From Bactrocera neohumeralis (Eukaryota; Arthropoda; Insecta; Diptera; Tephritidae), in the NCBI RefSeq assembly GCF_024586455.1, contig NW_026089623.1, positions 15,132,236 to 15,196,235 of the forward strand: a DNA stretch of 64,000 nucleotides, in the 5' to 3' direction. A model generated the notes under the pieces. It was given only the letters and a program-made list of their open reading frames with translations. It was not told where the DNA came from and made no database searches. Below are positions 44,560 to 56,213 of this stretch, piece after piece (position 1 is the stretch's first letter; each line of letters starts with the position of its first letter). Both the position numbers and the translations under genes were made by a program.

Positions 44560-45065
44560 CGTTCAATCAAGCAATAATACATTTTTTTCTCGAGCATTTA
44601 TTTGAGAGCTGGAACCTTCCTTAAAGTAGCAGACTTCAAATCAGAAAAACGAGTAATAAGAACTTGTGTAGCTCAGGGTAGCGTGCTAGGTCCAACTCTG
44701 TACATAATATATACAGCAGATCTTCCAACAGCTATTAACCTATTGACATTCACTTTCGCGGATGACACAGCTCTAGTAAGGCTAAGAGTATTTGAACATC
44801 ACTTAAGGGCGTATAAATATTAATGAGCAAAAATGCAAGCATGTTACATTCTCGCTAAGACCAGAGATATGTCGGACAGTTAAAATAAACAATGTCCAAT
44901 GGAGGATGGAGTCATGCGTAAAAGTTCACGCAAGTGAGGAAAGTTCTCCGATCGCCATTCACTTGGGAGTGACTAGAAACGATCCTTTTGCATATGGCTC
45001 AAGCAGCTCACGACTTTCGGTCTTTGACCAAGTATCCTCTGGGTAGCCTAAAAACATCCATTTGA
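44560..45065 (+). pseudogene. Jockey-type RT fragment (plus strand)
   Basis: CVAQGSVLGPTLYIIYTADL and TFADDTALV (catalytic DD near 44763) come from the palm. INEQKCKHVTFSLR, in another frame after 44820, and HLGVT near 44965 are from the next block. Only about 500 bp survives, wedged between two RTE-like copies. Confidence 0.75.
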
Positions 45066-45075
45066 AGGCGAGCTA

Positions 45076-47399
45076 AGGTGAGAACACGAAACATCCCCTC
45101 CGCAGAGTTGTGCGCAGGGTTTGCGACCCGCCACGTAAACAACGCGCCCAATTAAAAGAAACAACAAGCCTCGGATGAGTGACCCCCCTTTTGATGACGA
45201 CCATGGCAAAAGAAATAAGGACTACGATTTGAGGGCATGCACCTGGAATGTCCGGTCCCTTAATTGGAAAGGCACCGCTGCCCAGCTAGTTAATGTCCTC
45301 GTTAGAGTAAAGGCTGACATCACCGCCGTTCAAGTAATGCGGTGAATGGGACAAGGACTGAGACGAATAGACCCTTGTGGAATTTACTACAGTGGCCATA
45401 TAAAAGAGCGAAAATTCGGTGTGGGATTTGTGCTGGTAGAGAGAGTACACTATCTGCAACAAAGCGAGTAGTTCTTCAAATATCGGTGCCTCGCCACGAT
45501 ATCCAAATCGTGCTTGGCGACTTTAACGCCAGGGTGGTCAAAGAAGGTATCCTTGGCACTACGGTCGGTAAATTCAGCGTCTTAGACGAAACATCCCCCA
45601 ATGGATCGAAGCTAATCGACTTCGCCGGGGCCCGAAATATGGTTTTCTGTAGTACTAGAATCGAACATAAGAAAATTCATCGAGCCACATGGCTGTCTCC
45701 GGATCGAAAAACCACTAACCAGATCGATCATGTTGTGATAGACGGAAGATACGTCCCCAGTGTTCCAGATGTGCGTGCACTACGAGGCCCTAACATCGAC
45801 TCGAACCACTATCATGTTGCAGCCAAGATTCGCACCCGCCTCTGTGCAGCAAAATATGCACGTCAACAAACACAAGGAAGGTTCGACGTCGAGAAGCTGC
45901 AATCACAACAGGCAGCCGAACGATTTTCTACTCTATTTGGACTCCTGCTCTCTGAGAACACTCGTCAACAACTCGGTATAAGGAAACTATGGGACGGCAT
46001 TTCAAGCTTCTTACGTACACCTCCAACCGAGACTATTGGTTTTCGGAAAATGCGAAAGAACAGCTGGTACGACGAGGAGTGCCGTGTCGCAACGGAGAAA
46101 AACCAAACTGCCTACCTCGAATCGTTACGACTCATCACAACACGTGCGGGGTGAGATAGATACCGAGAGTAGAAGAGGGAAGCGAGACGCATTTGCAGAC
46201 AGAAAAAGAAAGAGGCCGGAATTCGTGAAAACAAAGAACAGATGCGGCGACTAACAGAAGGTTTCAAGACCAGAGCATAGTTTTGTAGAACCCACCTCTG
46301 GTGCTTAAGCCTGCCTAATTGCAGTGAAAGTATAACGCCAGGAGAAAGCGAACCCGATTCCCCAATCGATGGCAATGGAGCAGACGTTCCGTTGCCTGAC
46401 CATGAAAAAGTTCAAATAGCAATTACCCTTTTCTGAGGAACAACAAAACGGCTGGGGTCAATACATTTCCGTCCGCACTGATAAAGAGCATGCAACAGAT
46501 AGTTTGAAGAACATGGTGGGACGAAAGCATGTCCAACGATTGGAATTTAAGTGCGCTCTGCCCAATCCATAAAAAAGGAGACCCTACAATCTGCGCCAAC
46601 TACCGCAGGATAAGTCTCCTCAACATCGCGTATAAAGGTTTGTCGTTGAGCAAAACTAAAAGTTTAGTGAGGATTTGGAAGGAGATCTCCAAGCCGTTCG
46701 ATACCAAACGAGGTTTCAGACAAGGCAAATCCCTATCGTGCGGCTTCTTCAACCTGCTGCTGGAGAAAATAATTCGAGCTGCAGAACGAAATCAAGCAGG
46801 TACAATTATTATAAGAGTGTACAGCTGCTGCACTATGCCGATGATATTGATATCATTGGTCTCAGCACTCGCGCCGTTGGTTCTGCTTTCTCCAGACTGG
46901 ACAAGGAAGCAAAGCAAATGGGTCTGACAGTGAACGAGGGCAAGACGAAATATCTCCTGTCATCAAACAAACAGTCGTCGCACTCGCGACTTAGTTCTCA
47001 CGTCACCGTTGACAGTCATAGCTTTGAAGTCGTAGATAATTACGTCTATCTTGGAACCAATGTAAACACTACCAACAATATCAGCGTCGAAATTCAACGC
47101 AGGATAACTCTTGCCAACAGGTGCTACTTCGGACTAAGTAGGCAAAGGAGAACAGAAACCAAACTCTATAAGTCGCTCATTATTCCCGTCCTGCTATATG
47201 GTGCAGAGGCTTGGATGATGACAACAACTGATGAGTCTACGTTGTGAGTCTTCGAGAGACAGCTTCTGCGAAAGATTTGTGGTCATTCACGATTGGCCAC
47301 GGCGAATATCGCATTCGATGGAGCTGAGCTGTGTGAGATATACGACGATATCGACATAGTTCAGCGAATTAAAAAACAGCGGCAACGCTGGATAGGTTA
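45076..47399 (+). pseudogene. RTE-like LINE, copy with endonuclease start
   Basis: This is the only copy with the 5' end. The ATG at 45175 opens MSDPPFDDDHGKRNKDYDL, and CTWNVRSL is the first AP-endonuclease motif. A stop at about 45343 and a deletion follow, then IVLGDFNARV (about 45510), DRKTTNQIDHVVIDGR and DSNHYHVAAK (catalytic His). The RT has an internal deletion between RRISLLNIAYK and LSKTKSLVRI, removing the motif A aspartate, but keeps YADDIDII in another frame (about 46835). It ends at RWIGY near 47399, short of the normal 3' end. Confidence 0.85.
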
Positions 47400-47610
47400 T
47401 TGTATTTCTTCATCTGAACATGTTTTTTACATAGCAGACATTGTATGCTGCAAGAGCTTTCCCGACATAAATACTTTTCTTCCCATTCTACTATAAATTA
47501 ACTAATTTTTCTTTTTAAATTGCTGCTAACGTTTCTCACATATAGATAAAACAGTACTACAACAATGGATTAATTTTTGTCGTCGTACGGACAAAGCTAA
47601 TGCTAACAAG
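47400..47610. other. Start region of the P-like transposase gene
   Basis: AT-rich. The last bases (about 47578-47606) can be read CRRTDKANAN, possibly the first half of a THAP zinc finger whose second half resumes at 48694. I did not find a P-type terminal repeat here. Confidence 0.35.
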
Positions 47611-48693
47611 TAAGGAAGAGCTAAGTTCGGGTGTCACCGAACATTTTATACTCTCGCATGATAAAGTGATAATCGAGATTTCATTATACGTCATTTACAT
47701 ATTTTTCAAATACCGTATTTTTGTAAAGTTTTATTCCGCTATCATCATTGGTTCCTAATGTAAATACTCGTATTATACAGAAAGGGCATCAGATGGAATT
47801 CAAAATAGCGTTATATTTGAAGAAGGCGTGGTTGTGAACCGATTTCACCCATATTTCGTACATGTCATCAGGGTGTTAAGAAAATATTTTATACCGAATT
47901 TTATTGAAAACGGTCTAGTAGTTCCTGAGATATGGTTTTTGGTCCATAAGTGGGCGAGGCCACGCCCATTTTCAATTCTTAAAAAAAGCCTGGGTGCAGC
48001 TTCCGCAATTTCTTCCGTAAAATTTAGTGTTTCTGACGTTTTTTGTCAGTCGGTTAACGCACTTTTAGTGATTTTCAACATAACCTTTGTATGGGAGGTG
48101 GGCGTGGTTATTATCCGATTTCTTCCATTTTTGAACTGTATATGGAAATGCCTGAAAAAAACGACTGTGTAGAGTTTGGTTGACATAGCTATAGTAGTTT
48201 CCGAGATATGTGCAAAAAACTTAGTAGGGGGCGGGGCCACGCCCACTTTTCCAAAAAAATAACGTCCAAATATGCCCCTCCCTAATGCGATCCTTTGTGC
48301 CAAATTTCATTTTAATATCTTTATTTATGGCTTAGTTATGACACCTTATAGGTTTTCGGTTTCCGCCAATTTGTGGGCATGGCAGTAGGCCGATTTTGCC
48401 CATCTTCGAACTGAACCTTTTTATGAAGCCAAGGAATACGTGTACCAAGTTTCATCATGATATTTCAATTTTTACTCAAGTTACAGCTTGCACGGACGGA
48501 CGGACGGACAGACGGACGGACGGACAGACGGACGGACGGACGAACAGACATCCGGATTTCGACTCTACTCGTCACCCTGATCACTTTGGTATATATAACC
48601 CTATATCTGACTCTTTTAGTTTTAGGACTTACAAACAACCGTTATGTGAACAAAACTATAATACTCTCCTTAGCAACATTGTTGCGAGAGTAT
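47607..48693 (+). repeat. Dispersed repeat type 2 inserted in the THAP region
   Basis: It starts ACAAGTAAGGAAGAGCTAAG, TTCGGGTGTCACCGAACATT and ends GCGAGAGTATAAAA. It contains a (GGAC)n-rich microsatellite (about 48492-48545). A reversed fragment of its 5' end occurs at 59763-59852. Non-coding; short frames across it are chance products of the simple repeat. Confidence 0.7.
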
Positions 48694-50345
48694 AAAAATG
48701 CATGTATTTGTGAAGTGCACTTCGCGTCAGAAGGCTTCGAAAGAAACTTGCAGTTAGAAATGGGTAATTATAGCATTTTGATTACAATAATTTTACTTTT
48801 ATAACCAAACACTTTTGCAGGTTTAAGTTCACAGAATCCAACGAAGTTGCTACCTAGCGCTTTTCCTACGTTAACCACTGCTCCTGCAGAGGCTAATGAA
48901 CGGCAGAAAAGGATGGAGTCTCGTTCCAAAAAAGAGATGTTAACAACAATGTTGAAGAATACTGCCCCTGTTGAAGTAATTCAAGAAGACGAGGTGGGAG
49001 AGGCACCTCAAACTGCAGGAGAGGAGGTCATCGATAAGAAAGACGGGAAAATACTGCATTTGGAAACAGAAATGTTAGTTCTAATTGATATTGATGAAGT
49101 ATGTTTTTCTTACATAAGTATGTGTATGTATATCTTATTATTTTTATACAAAGGCTGAATAGTGTTGTTAGCACTTTGAATAAGTGCAAAAACGAGCAGT
49201 TAGCAGAAATTAAACGCCCTAACATTTTTATTAAAACGGCGGAATTCCACTGAAATAATTTGGAGCAAAAACTTAGCTGCCTTTTCACCAACGGCCAAAT
49301 TCTTAAAAGTATATTGCAAATTATACTTAAGTTGTTTACACATGCATAGATTGAAAAATTAAGGGATGGTTAATTCAACGAGCCCAAAAACGTACTAACT
49401 CTTAAGTTGAAACAACTTTCCTCTACGCACTCTGCAATGGTGGTCAAAGAAAATTGATGTAGCTCCAGGTGTCATATAGCCGGTGATGAAACTGTTGAAG
49501 GCAGCAACTGAGCTAACACAAGCGCAAAAAATTTGTGTACTCAGTTTTGATGAAATGAAGGTCAGAAAGAGTTACTGCTACGATAGATCAACTGATTCGA
49601 CATTGCCTCCTGTTAACTACGTTCATGTTGCAATGATAAAAGGTAATTAAACTCATTAATTTAATTGAAGTTGAATTTTTTCTAATGTACTTTGTTCTTT
49701 TAGGCTTGATAAGTAAATGGAAACAGCCTTAGCATTTTGTCAAGCGTTAAAAAGTGCGGTTACAATATTGTTGCCTTCACTAAACAATTATTTAAATTAT
49801 GATATACTTTAAATTGTGTTGTTTTTTTTTCTTTTGCAGGTTTTCACACAAGGATTATGGTTTTTGATGCTGTCCTCCACTTAATAAAACTACAGACAAA
49901 TCATTTATTTGATAAGGGCTTTACTATCAATGGAAAAATTATTAGAAAAGACATTATTCTGAAGGTGTTCTCGCTTACGTCGAACGAGTCATCCATCACG
50001 CACAAAATTTCCCAGAAGCATTTGTCTGTAACAGGAGCAGAAAGGCAAGAAGTGAAACTAGCCACCAAATTGTTCTCCCACACAATTGCTCAAGCAATAA
50101 CGCGAGCGGCTAGTTTAGATCTACTTGATAATGAAAATTGGAAGGAATGCCATCGACTTTTCAAAATTGTAAGTAATATTTGATATTAATTAAAATGTTC
50201 ATATATAATAAATATTCATTTTGTAGACAAATGACTGGTTTGATCTAATGAATGTCAGGGTGCCCAAAGATGGAGTGAGGGAACGCTTGCACGCTTACGG
50301 TTTGGCTTTGAACAAACAAAATAATGTACTGGGACAGACAAAATA
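48694..50345 (+). pseudogene. P-superfamily transposase gene, spliced and incomplete
   Basis: The first piece reads CICEVHFASEGF, the Cys/His end of a THAP DNA-binding finger, then a GT-AG intron (about 48764-48820) and LLPSAFPTL, equivalent to the THAP AVPT motif. A charged helical region follows to about 49300. 49530-49650 encodes LSFDEMKVRKSYCYD, the first catalytic Asp block of P transposase; after an intron, GLISKWKQP is the next conserved block, followed by a stop. A long exon (about 49841-50170) has LIKLQTNHLFDKGFTINGK and ATKLFSHTIAQAITRA. A final GT-AG intron leads to NDWFDLMNVRVPK, ending at a TAA near 50345; AATAAA follows at 50397. Parts of the catalytic and GTP-binding region are missing. 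Confidence 0.8.
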
Positions 50346-50737
50346 GGAACAACAATATGGTATTGAGAAGTTTTAAAATTTGTTGTTTTCTCATTTAATA
50401 AAATTGTTTTTAGAACTTCTATAATTTTTTCCTAACAGTGATTAGAATTTCCCACCATACAAAGCGAAACTCTAAAACATTATTACCTCTTATTGTTCAC
50501 ACAACTGTACAATTCCGATAAGAAGTAAATTTCCGCTTTTTAATTTGTTCTGCCAGAGATAAAGAGATGCTCAACTCTCCTATCATTGAAAATGAGAAAG
50601 CCCTTCACCTACCCAACTTTGACAGTAGACAGGACCTGATAGGTTTTGACGTTTCGCAATTGGAATGACTGGAACGGTCAGATTGATATTCTACCAAACA
50701 TGAATGTGAACGGAGGGATTCGTTGCCGTAAAACAAT

Positions 50738-51138
50738 AGAGGGACTCTCTTGCTCTTGCAAAACCCTTGCACGGTTCACGAACAAACACACGCAGAAAAT
50801 TATTTGCAGTGGCTGTAAAATATGTCAGACCAAAACCCATGTTTATTTTCGTGCAATGTCATGTAAAAAAATAATTGCAACCCTGTTTTAGCTGGCATTT
50901 TACATAAAGACATATTTGGCCGTTAAATTGTTGAAGAAGGTAATTTTTAAATAGATTTTATAATTTCTACTTAAATTATAAAGATTTGTTACAGTTTTTG
51001 TTAAGAATGAATGCAGAATTATTATTCACAATAGTCATGGTCAATAGTCATTCTCATATTATACATATATCACTAGATTCTCTCTTGGCCTTGCATATTT
51101 CGGTATAGCATCGTGCAATCTTGCAAGAGAGTTCCCCT
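50738..51138. mobile_element. 401-bp MITE with 3-bp TSD, nested
   Basis: The termini AGAGGGACTCTCTTGC and complement of AGGGGAACTCTCTTGC match at 14 of 16 positions. The duplication AAT flanks it (50735-50737 and 51139-51141). The empty site is confirmed by the same MITE sequence uninterrupted in copy 1 (AAAACAATGAAAATTAAA). No coding content; superfamily unknown. Confidence 0.8.
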
Positions 51139-51737
51139 AATGAAAATTAAAGAAAATACGAAACTTAAATGTATTGTATGAAACGTTTTGTAATATGATG
51201 CTTAGTAGTATTAATTTTCAATTAAAAATGAGTAAAAGCATATATTTATTGAGAGCTAACAGGCTTAATTCACTCTATTAAGTATTCAAAGTTCAAAAGT
51301 CATTTGTGTTAATATACTATAAAATCAGAAAAAAAAAGATTTGAATAGTTTCGTCAAATATTGAAAGTCCAATATATGTATAATAACACAGGTCCACAAA
51401 AAAATATCGATGAAAGGTACCTTTGACCAAACAGGGGGTATTACATGTACTTTTGGCCGCTGAAACCGAATCTGAAGTCCGTTTTGCTCCATCACGTCAG
51501 GATTTTTTTCTAACCTCAAAATACATGTCGGATTTTACTTGACGGAAAAAAGTTTAAAAATATTAAAGGGGTTTTGAGGGGTCCTTGCTTACAAAATTAA
51601 AGACAAATTTTCAAAATACAAAATGGCGGATACAATATGGCCGTCAAAGTTTTCAAAAAATTCTTAAATTTTTAAGGATTTCTTCAATTTTTATAAAATT
51701 TTGTATCAAGGGATTTTCGAGGTCATTGATTTCGAAA

Positions 51738-52045
51738 TTAAAGGTAAATTTTCAAAATACAAAAATGGTGATTCGTTTGTATTAATTTATTTAATAGTAA
51801 CGAGTTTTTTCTCCCCTGATATCTCTTTTCCATCTCTTGTAAATCCTGGTGGAATCTCTCGCCCTGCTCCTCACTAAAGTCACCCAAATTTTCAGGAAAA
51901 TATTCGACGTGTGAATGAAGAAAGTGCAGTTTTAGATTCATTAGGCATCCCAATTTTTCATAATTCTTTGACATTTTCTTGACAATATTTGCGTAATTAG
52001 GATCTTTTGTATTCCCCAAAAATTTTTGTGTTACTTCTCTAAAAT
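51738..52045 (-). pseudogene. Last-exon fragment of the long-TIR transposase
   Basis: The minus-strand frame encodes TKDPNYANIVKKM, MNLKLHFLHSHVEYFPENLG and SEEQGERFHQDLQEMEKRYQ. These align with MSLKIHFLHHHKDHFEQHV and DEHGERFRQVAAPLEHWYSG in the fuller copy at 13604-13986. The Glu in the GERF block is the candidate third catalytic residue. The rest of the protein has been deleted, so this copy could move only with help from another. Confidence 0.75.
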
Positions 52046-52047
52046 GG

Positions 52048-52212
52048 GATTAGGGCCACGTACACGTACAACTAAACCCATTGCAGACTCACCTTAGGGA
52101 GCGTGATCCAGGGACTCTGCCGGATCACGGAACAACTCCGTTGCCCGCCGTCACCACGTGGAGGTGCCCTGGATGCAGGCACACGATATAATTTGTGGGC
52201 AGCGGCCCTAAA
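52048..52212. other. GC-rich insert with short inverted ends
   Basis: About 165 bp of GC-rich DNA bounded by TTAGGGCC and GGCCCTAA sits in very AT-rich surroundings. It contains CGGATCACGG and CCACGTGGAGGTGCCCTGGA. It may be a LINE 5' fragment or a small MITE; I cannot name it. Confidence 0.45.
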
Positions 52213-52591
52213 AACTTCTAGATATGTATATGGGTTTTTTCATAGAAAGGTCTACCGGGAGCAAAAATTAAAATAGTGATAAACAAATAATTTTTTCTGA
52301 TATTATATAAAAAAAATATATATATTTTTTATAATATAATATGATTTGCAGCTTATCTCAAGGGTTTTTGTTAGAAAAATGACCTAAAAGTTGAAATAGC
52401 GTAGAAAGTAGCATTTGTGTACCTTTAATGCCTTTTTATTTTTGTGTTTTTTGATAATACGTAAATTCTTATTATGCTTGCACTAGTCTTATTAAATCTT
52501 GCTAGGAACAACAATGAATACAAAATATTCAACGAGACCAAACGAAGCTCGATAACGGTAAATTTTTATTTTGCTTTCATTGATATTGTTT

Positions 52592-53470
52592 TGTCGCGTT
52601 CTTGTCCGTAAATCATTATTTTTTATCAGTAGTTTGCGATAGATCGTAACACGTGGCTGCAAATTTATATTTAAATCAATTTTAGTGACCTAAATTTAAA
52701 AAAAAAAAGTTTCAGTATCTTATATTCATACAAAATATATTAATTGGTTTTTGAAGTGTGTCGCGTTCGCTACCGTAAGTATAACTTTTTTGAAAAATAT
52801 TTTTGCTTTTTTTAGCATGTATATTTATTTATATAGATGCGTAAAACATGTGGCTTAGCAAGAAAAGAAATATCAAAACCCGAAAACTGCATTCGATCTC
52901 CTGTGACGATCATTTGAAATTAAAAGTAGCTCAAACCGCATATTCATTGAAAAAAAATATTTCATAAAAAAAAACATTTCTCATTTATTTTTACTTATTT
53001 TCTTATATGAATTTTTATTTTTGTTTTCAATTTCATTTTTTGAATTGGAATTATTATAGTAATCGTCATTAGAATCATGGAAGGCAAATATGTCGCGTTC
53101 TAAATGTCACGTGCTAAATTAGATTTAAGCTTGTAAAAAAAAACACCGATGAAAATATATCAACAAGAAATGTATCAAAAGAACCCCTTTTTAGTCCTTT
53201 TTAGTTTAAATTAATCATTTTAAAATATATTGTTGCGTTTCGCAGAATCTTGCATTTTTCTATATGTAGTCGAAAGCAAGTTCTATTTTTTGTCGCGTTC
53301 TTGATCCCATGTTTATTGCTAATGAATTGAAAACAAATTATCGAAAGCTCCTACATTTTGTACTATGCATAGTGATAATGAAAAGCTTTCGAATAATAAC
53401 AACACATTTTTTTTTGTTAATTTTTTTACTTTTGGTTTATGCACTTCAAAGGCGTACGACTGTCGCGTTC
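52592..53470 (+). repeat. Five spaced TGTCGCGTTC boxes
   Basis: The exact 10-mer occurs at 52592, 52759, 53091, 53291 and 53461, with spacings 167, 332, 200 and 170 bp. The DNA between shows no obvious similarity and is very AT-rich, so the boxes stand out. Confidence 0.7.
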
Positions 53471-54216
53471 TCGACCATGGAAATACCCATATACTAAGTT
53501 TTGTGAACATTAAAGAAATTTTCATACATCCGACAGCCATATTGGATTTCCTATTTTGTATTTTGAAAATCTGACTTTAAATAAGTGATCAGTGACCCTA
53601 AGAACCCCCACAAAGTACAAAGTTTTATGAAAGTTGAAGAATTTTTTTTCTGACCGCCATTTTGTATTTTGAAAATTTATCTCTAATTTCGAAATCAATG
53701 ACCTCGAAAATCCCTTGATACAAAATTTTATAAAAATTGAAGAATTTCTTAAAAATTGAAGAATTTTTTGAAAATTTTGAAGGCCATATTGGATCCCCCA
53801 TTTTGTATTTTGAAAATTTGTCTTTAATTTCGTAAGCAAGGACCCCTCAAAACCCCTCTATCCCAAAATTAAGCTAAATCCGTTAATATTTTTAAATTTT
53901 TTGCTGTCAAGTAAAATCCGATATGTATTTTGAGGTTAGGAAAAAATCCTGACGTTATGGAGCAAAACGGACTTCAGATTCGGTTTCAGCGGCCCAAAAT
54001 ACATATAGTACACCATGTTTGGTCAAAGGAACCTTTCATCGATTTTTTTTTTGTGGACCTGTGTAATTTTTCATCGTAATAAAAGTTTGGAACTTTGAAT
54101 TTAAATGCCAAAAAGTAATTATTTTGTCCGATCTGGCCATAATGTAAAATGTTATAAAAAATGCTTAATATGAGGTGCTCTCACACTGGAATAAGTTGGG
54201 CATCCCTTTATCCCTG

Positions 54217-54843
54217 CATTCTGCGATGAACATCAAGTTTCGGAGGAATGTCATTGATTTTTTCGCAACTTTTTATGCCCTTCCCCCCGTAAACTGATAT
54301 TCCCCTCATCCCCTCGTTCGCACTTTGCTAACTTTGCGGACTAAAAATTTGTTTATCCCGGTCTTATACTAATACAAATAAATATGGTACTTTTTGTCTT
54401 GAAATGGAAAACTCTATTGTAAGGGTAGCAACACTCATCATACGAAATTTTTGAATGTGTAAAAATGAGACGCACATTTAACAATGAATCCGTTTAAAAA
54501 TTGCCGCCATTGAATCGCCATTCCCAGAAAAATTTTAAGCATCGTAATTGGTTTGAAGAGCGTCAGGTAAATTGCAAATATTTTATTAATTAATATTATA
54601 AGCTTTTCAGGACAAGAAAAACCAAATTATTGGAAGAAGAAGTGTTAAATATATTTGATATACTATTTAAACTTTATGGAGCTACACATATTTCTCGTCA
54701 ATGTACGAAATTGCGTTTAACTCAAATCTGCGACCAATAGTAACAGGTCCACAGGCTTGTTCAATAAGTAAAACTTATAGATGCAGTTAATGGCGTTATT
54801 AAAGAATCGTGGATCCTACGAATACCATGAACAATTCACATAT
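54217..54843. other. Unassigned DNA
   Basis: No gene recognised. It contains TAACAGGTCCACAGG near 54742, reminiscent of the terminus of the 51387 element, and may be flank or a degraded element end. Confidence 0.4.
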
Positions 54844-56044
54844 CGTCACCTGAAATGCAAAATAACGTAACATCACTTTTCGTAGGTTTACAGGAGAAGC
54901 AAAAAACCGTATAAAAAGAAAACCACTTGAGATATTGAAACAAAATTTTCAAATCTGAACTAGTATGAACCCATAACTATATTTTAGAAAAAAAATTATG
55001 AAAAAATTAAGCAAATTTTATAGTAGGTGTCTTACGCTATTTTGAATTTTCATTTCTGAAACAAAATAACGTATGGTCAATCTAAATTTGTATAAAAATA
55101 AAAATTTGAATATTAATACTTTTTTTTAATTTTAAATAAAAACAGTTGCAAGTTTTTCATACTTCATGTCATTTTTATTACTAATATGTACATAAGTACT
55201 ATACAAAATTTAAATATTTCAAGCTAAAAAATGAGGATAATGTTTAATTATTATTTATTAAATAACTAATTATTCAAAAGGTATATTTTCATAAAAGTCA
55301 TAACAGTCTGCTGGAATTAAAACTTCTAGGTCCTGCAGATGTTGCCATTTCTTCTTAGTTATTGTTAAACTTTTGCAAAAGAATAGGCTGCTGAATTCCT
55401 AGAAAAGCACGGGTCTGATCACTTGGATCATGGAGTCGCTAAACCGAACTCTGGCGGCTCCTTCTCTACCTATATACCGAGAGAGTTGTGGGTGGGAACA
55501 AGCCGTTGGAGAAAAGGGACAGTGTCTTCCAGGCCGAGATTGGAGCCATTAAGGTAGCAGTAGATTTACTACTCCGGAGTGCAGCCTCCTTCAGAGGAGT
55601 GACCATCGACTCAGAACTCCACCGAACTGGCGGGAAGCGTTTTGTTAATTTATAAGTTCGACCACAGGAGTTCTTCTTTTCTATGGCCTCACAAAGGACT
55701 ACATATACATATGTATATAGTAGTCCACTTTCGATCAACGATGTAGCCTAAACTAACCAAAGCACATTGAACTTAATCACTAAAAACATAAATAATAAAT
55801 GAAGGCTAACTTCGATATAAAAAAACACTATATTTACACACTTGAGTGATGATATGTTATTTTGTTTAACGAAATCAAGCACTTGATGATACGTTTTTTT
55901 GAATTCTTAATATAGCTTGGGTATTCTTGATCGCAGAAGCTTAAAATTTGCGACACTTATGTAATATGATGTGGTGAATCGTCATCAGCAAAAAACTCAT
56001 TTTTGAATTTTTTGATGATACGTTATTTTGCATTTCAGGTGACG
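54844..56044. mobile_element. TIR element with 25-bp ends and 4-bp ATAT target
   Basis: The ends CGTCACCTGAAATGCAAAAT and complement match over 25 bp. ATAT lies on both sides (54840-54843 and 56045-56048), though ATAT is palindromic and weak proof. Related AAAATAACGTA motifs recur inside near 55060 and 55850. No transposase. A LINE fragment is inserted at about 55390-55640. Confidence 0.65.
55390..55640 (+). pseudogene. LINE RNase H fragment
   Basis: The plus-strand frame contains LEKRDSVFQAEIGAIKVAVD, the FQAEI block shared by RNase H of R1/LOA/I-type LINEs, and the following helix. Nothing else of the element is visible. Confidence 0.6.
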
Positions 56045-56213
56045 ATATACTGTTAGATTTGGTGAGTCTCAGTGTGAAATACTGCGCATTCGAATGGTTG
56101 ATTGGTGATACGCGTTTACAGCAGGATCCTTGCCGCAGAAGTCACGAACAGTTTGGATGGACCTGCTACACAGGTATGCATAGTAGGGTAATGTCTAAAT
56201 TGGCTGCGATTTA

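Larger units (their letters stand above)
51387..54063 (-). mobile_element. Long-TIR transposon, deleted relative of 12999-15982
   Basis: The 2677-bp element has ~390-410-bp inverted repeats (51387-51780 and about 53650-54063) starting CACAGGTCCAC, and a TAA duplication on both sides (51384-51386 and 54064-54066). It retains only the last transposase exon, on the minus strand next to the left arm, the same position and orientation as in the 12999-15982 element. The interior is otherwise non-coding, with a GC-rich insert (52048-52212) and five spaced TGTCGCGTTC boxes. Confidence 0.85.
50554..54216 (+). mobile_element. P-superfamily-like MITE, copy 2, carrying two nested insertions
   Basis: The termini are CAGAGATAAAGAGATGCTCA and the complement of CAGGGATAAAGGGATGCCCA, with flanks TGTTCTGC and CATTCTGC (6 of 8 match). 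Subtracting the insertions at 50738-51138 and 51387-54063 with their 3-bp duplications leaves 579 bp, close to copies 1 (569) and 3 (601). It lies 200 bp past the P-type transposase stop. Confidence 0.85.

Noticed and set aside
48396..48804. Overlapping frames with Arg/Asp/Thr/Gly repeats
   Set aside because: They are translations of a GGAC microsatellite inside a dispersed repeat.
54742..56175. TAACAGGTCCA and TGGACCTGC as ends of a third long-TIR element
   Set aside because: Only about 8 bp match in inverted orientation and no longer arm was found.
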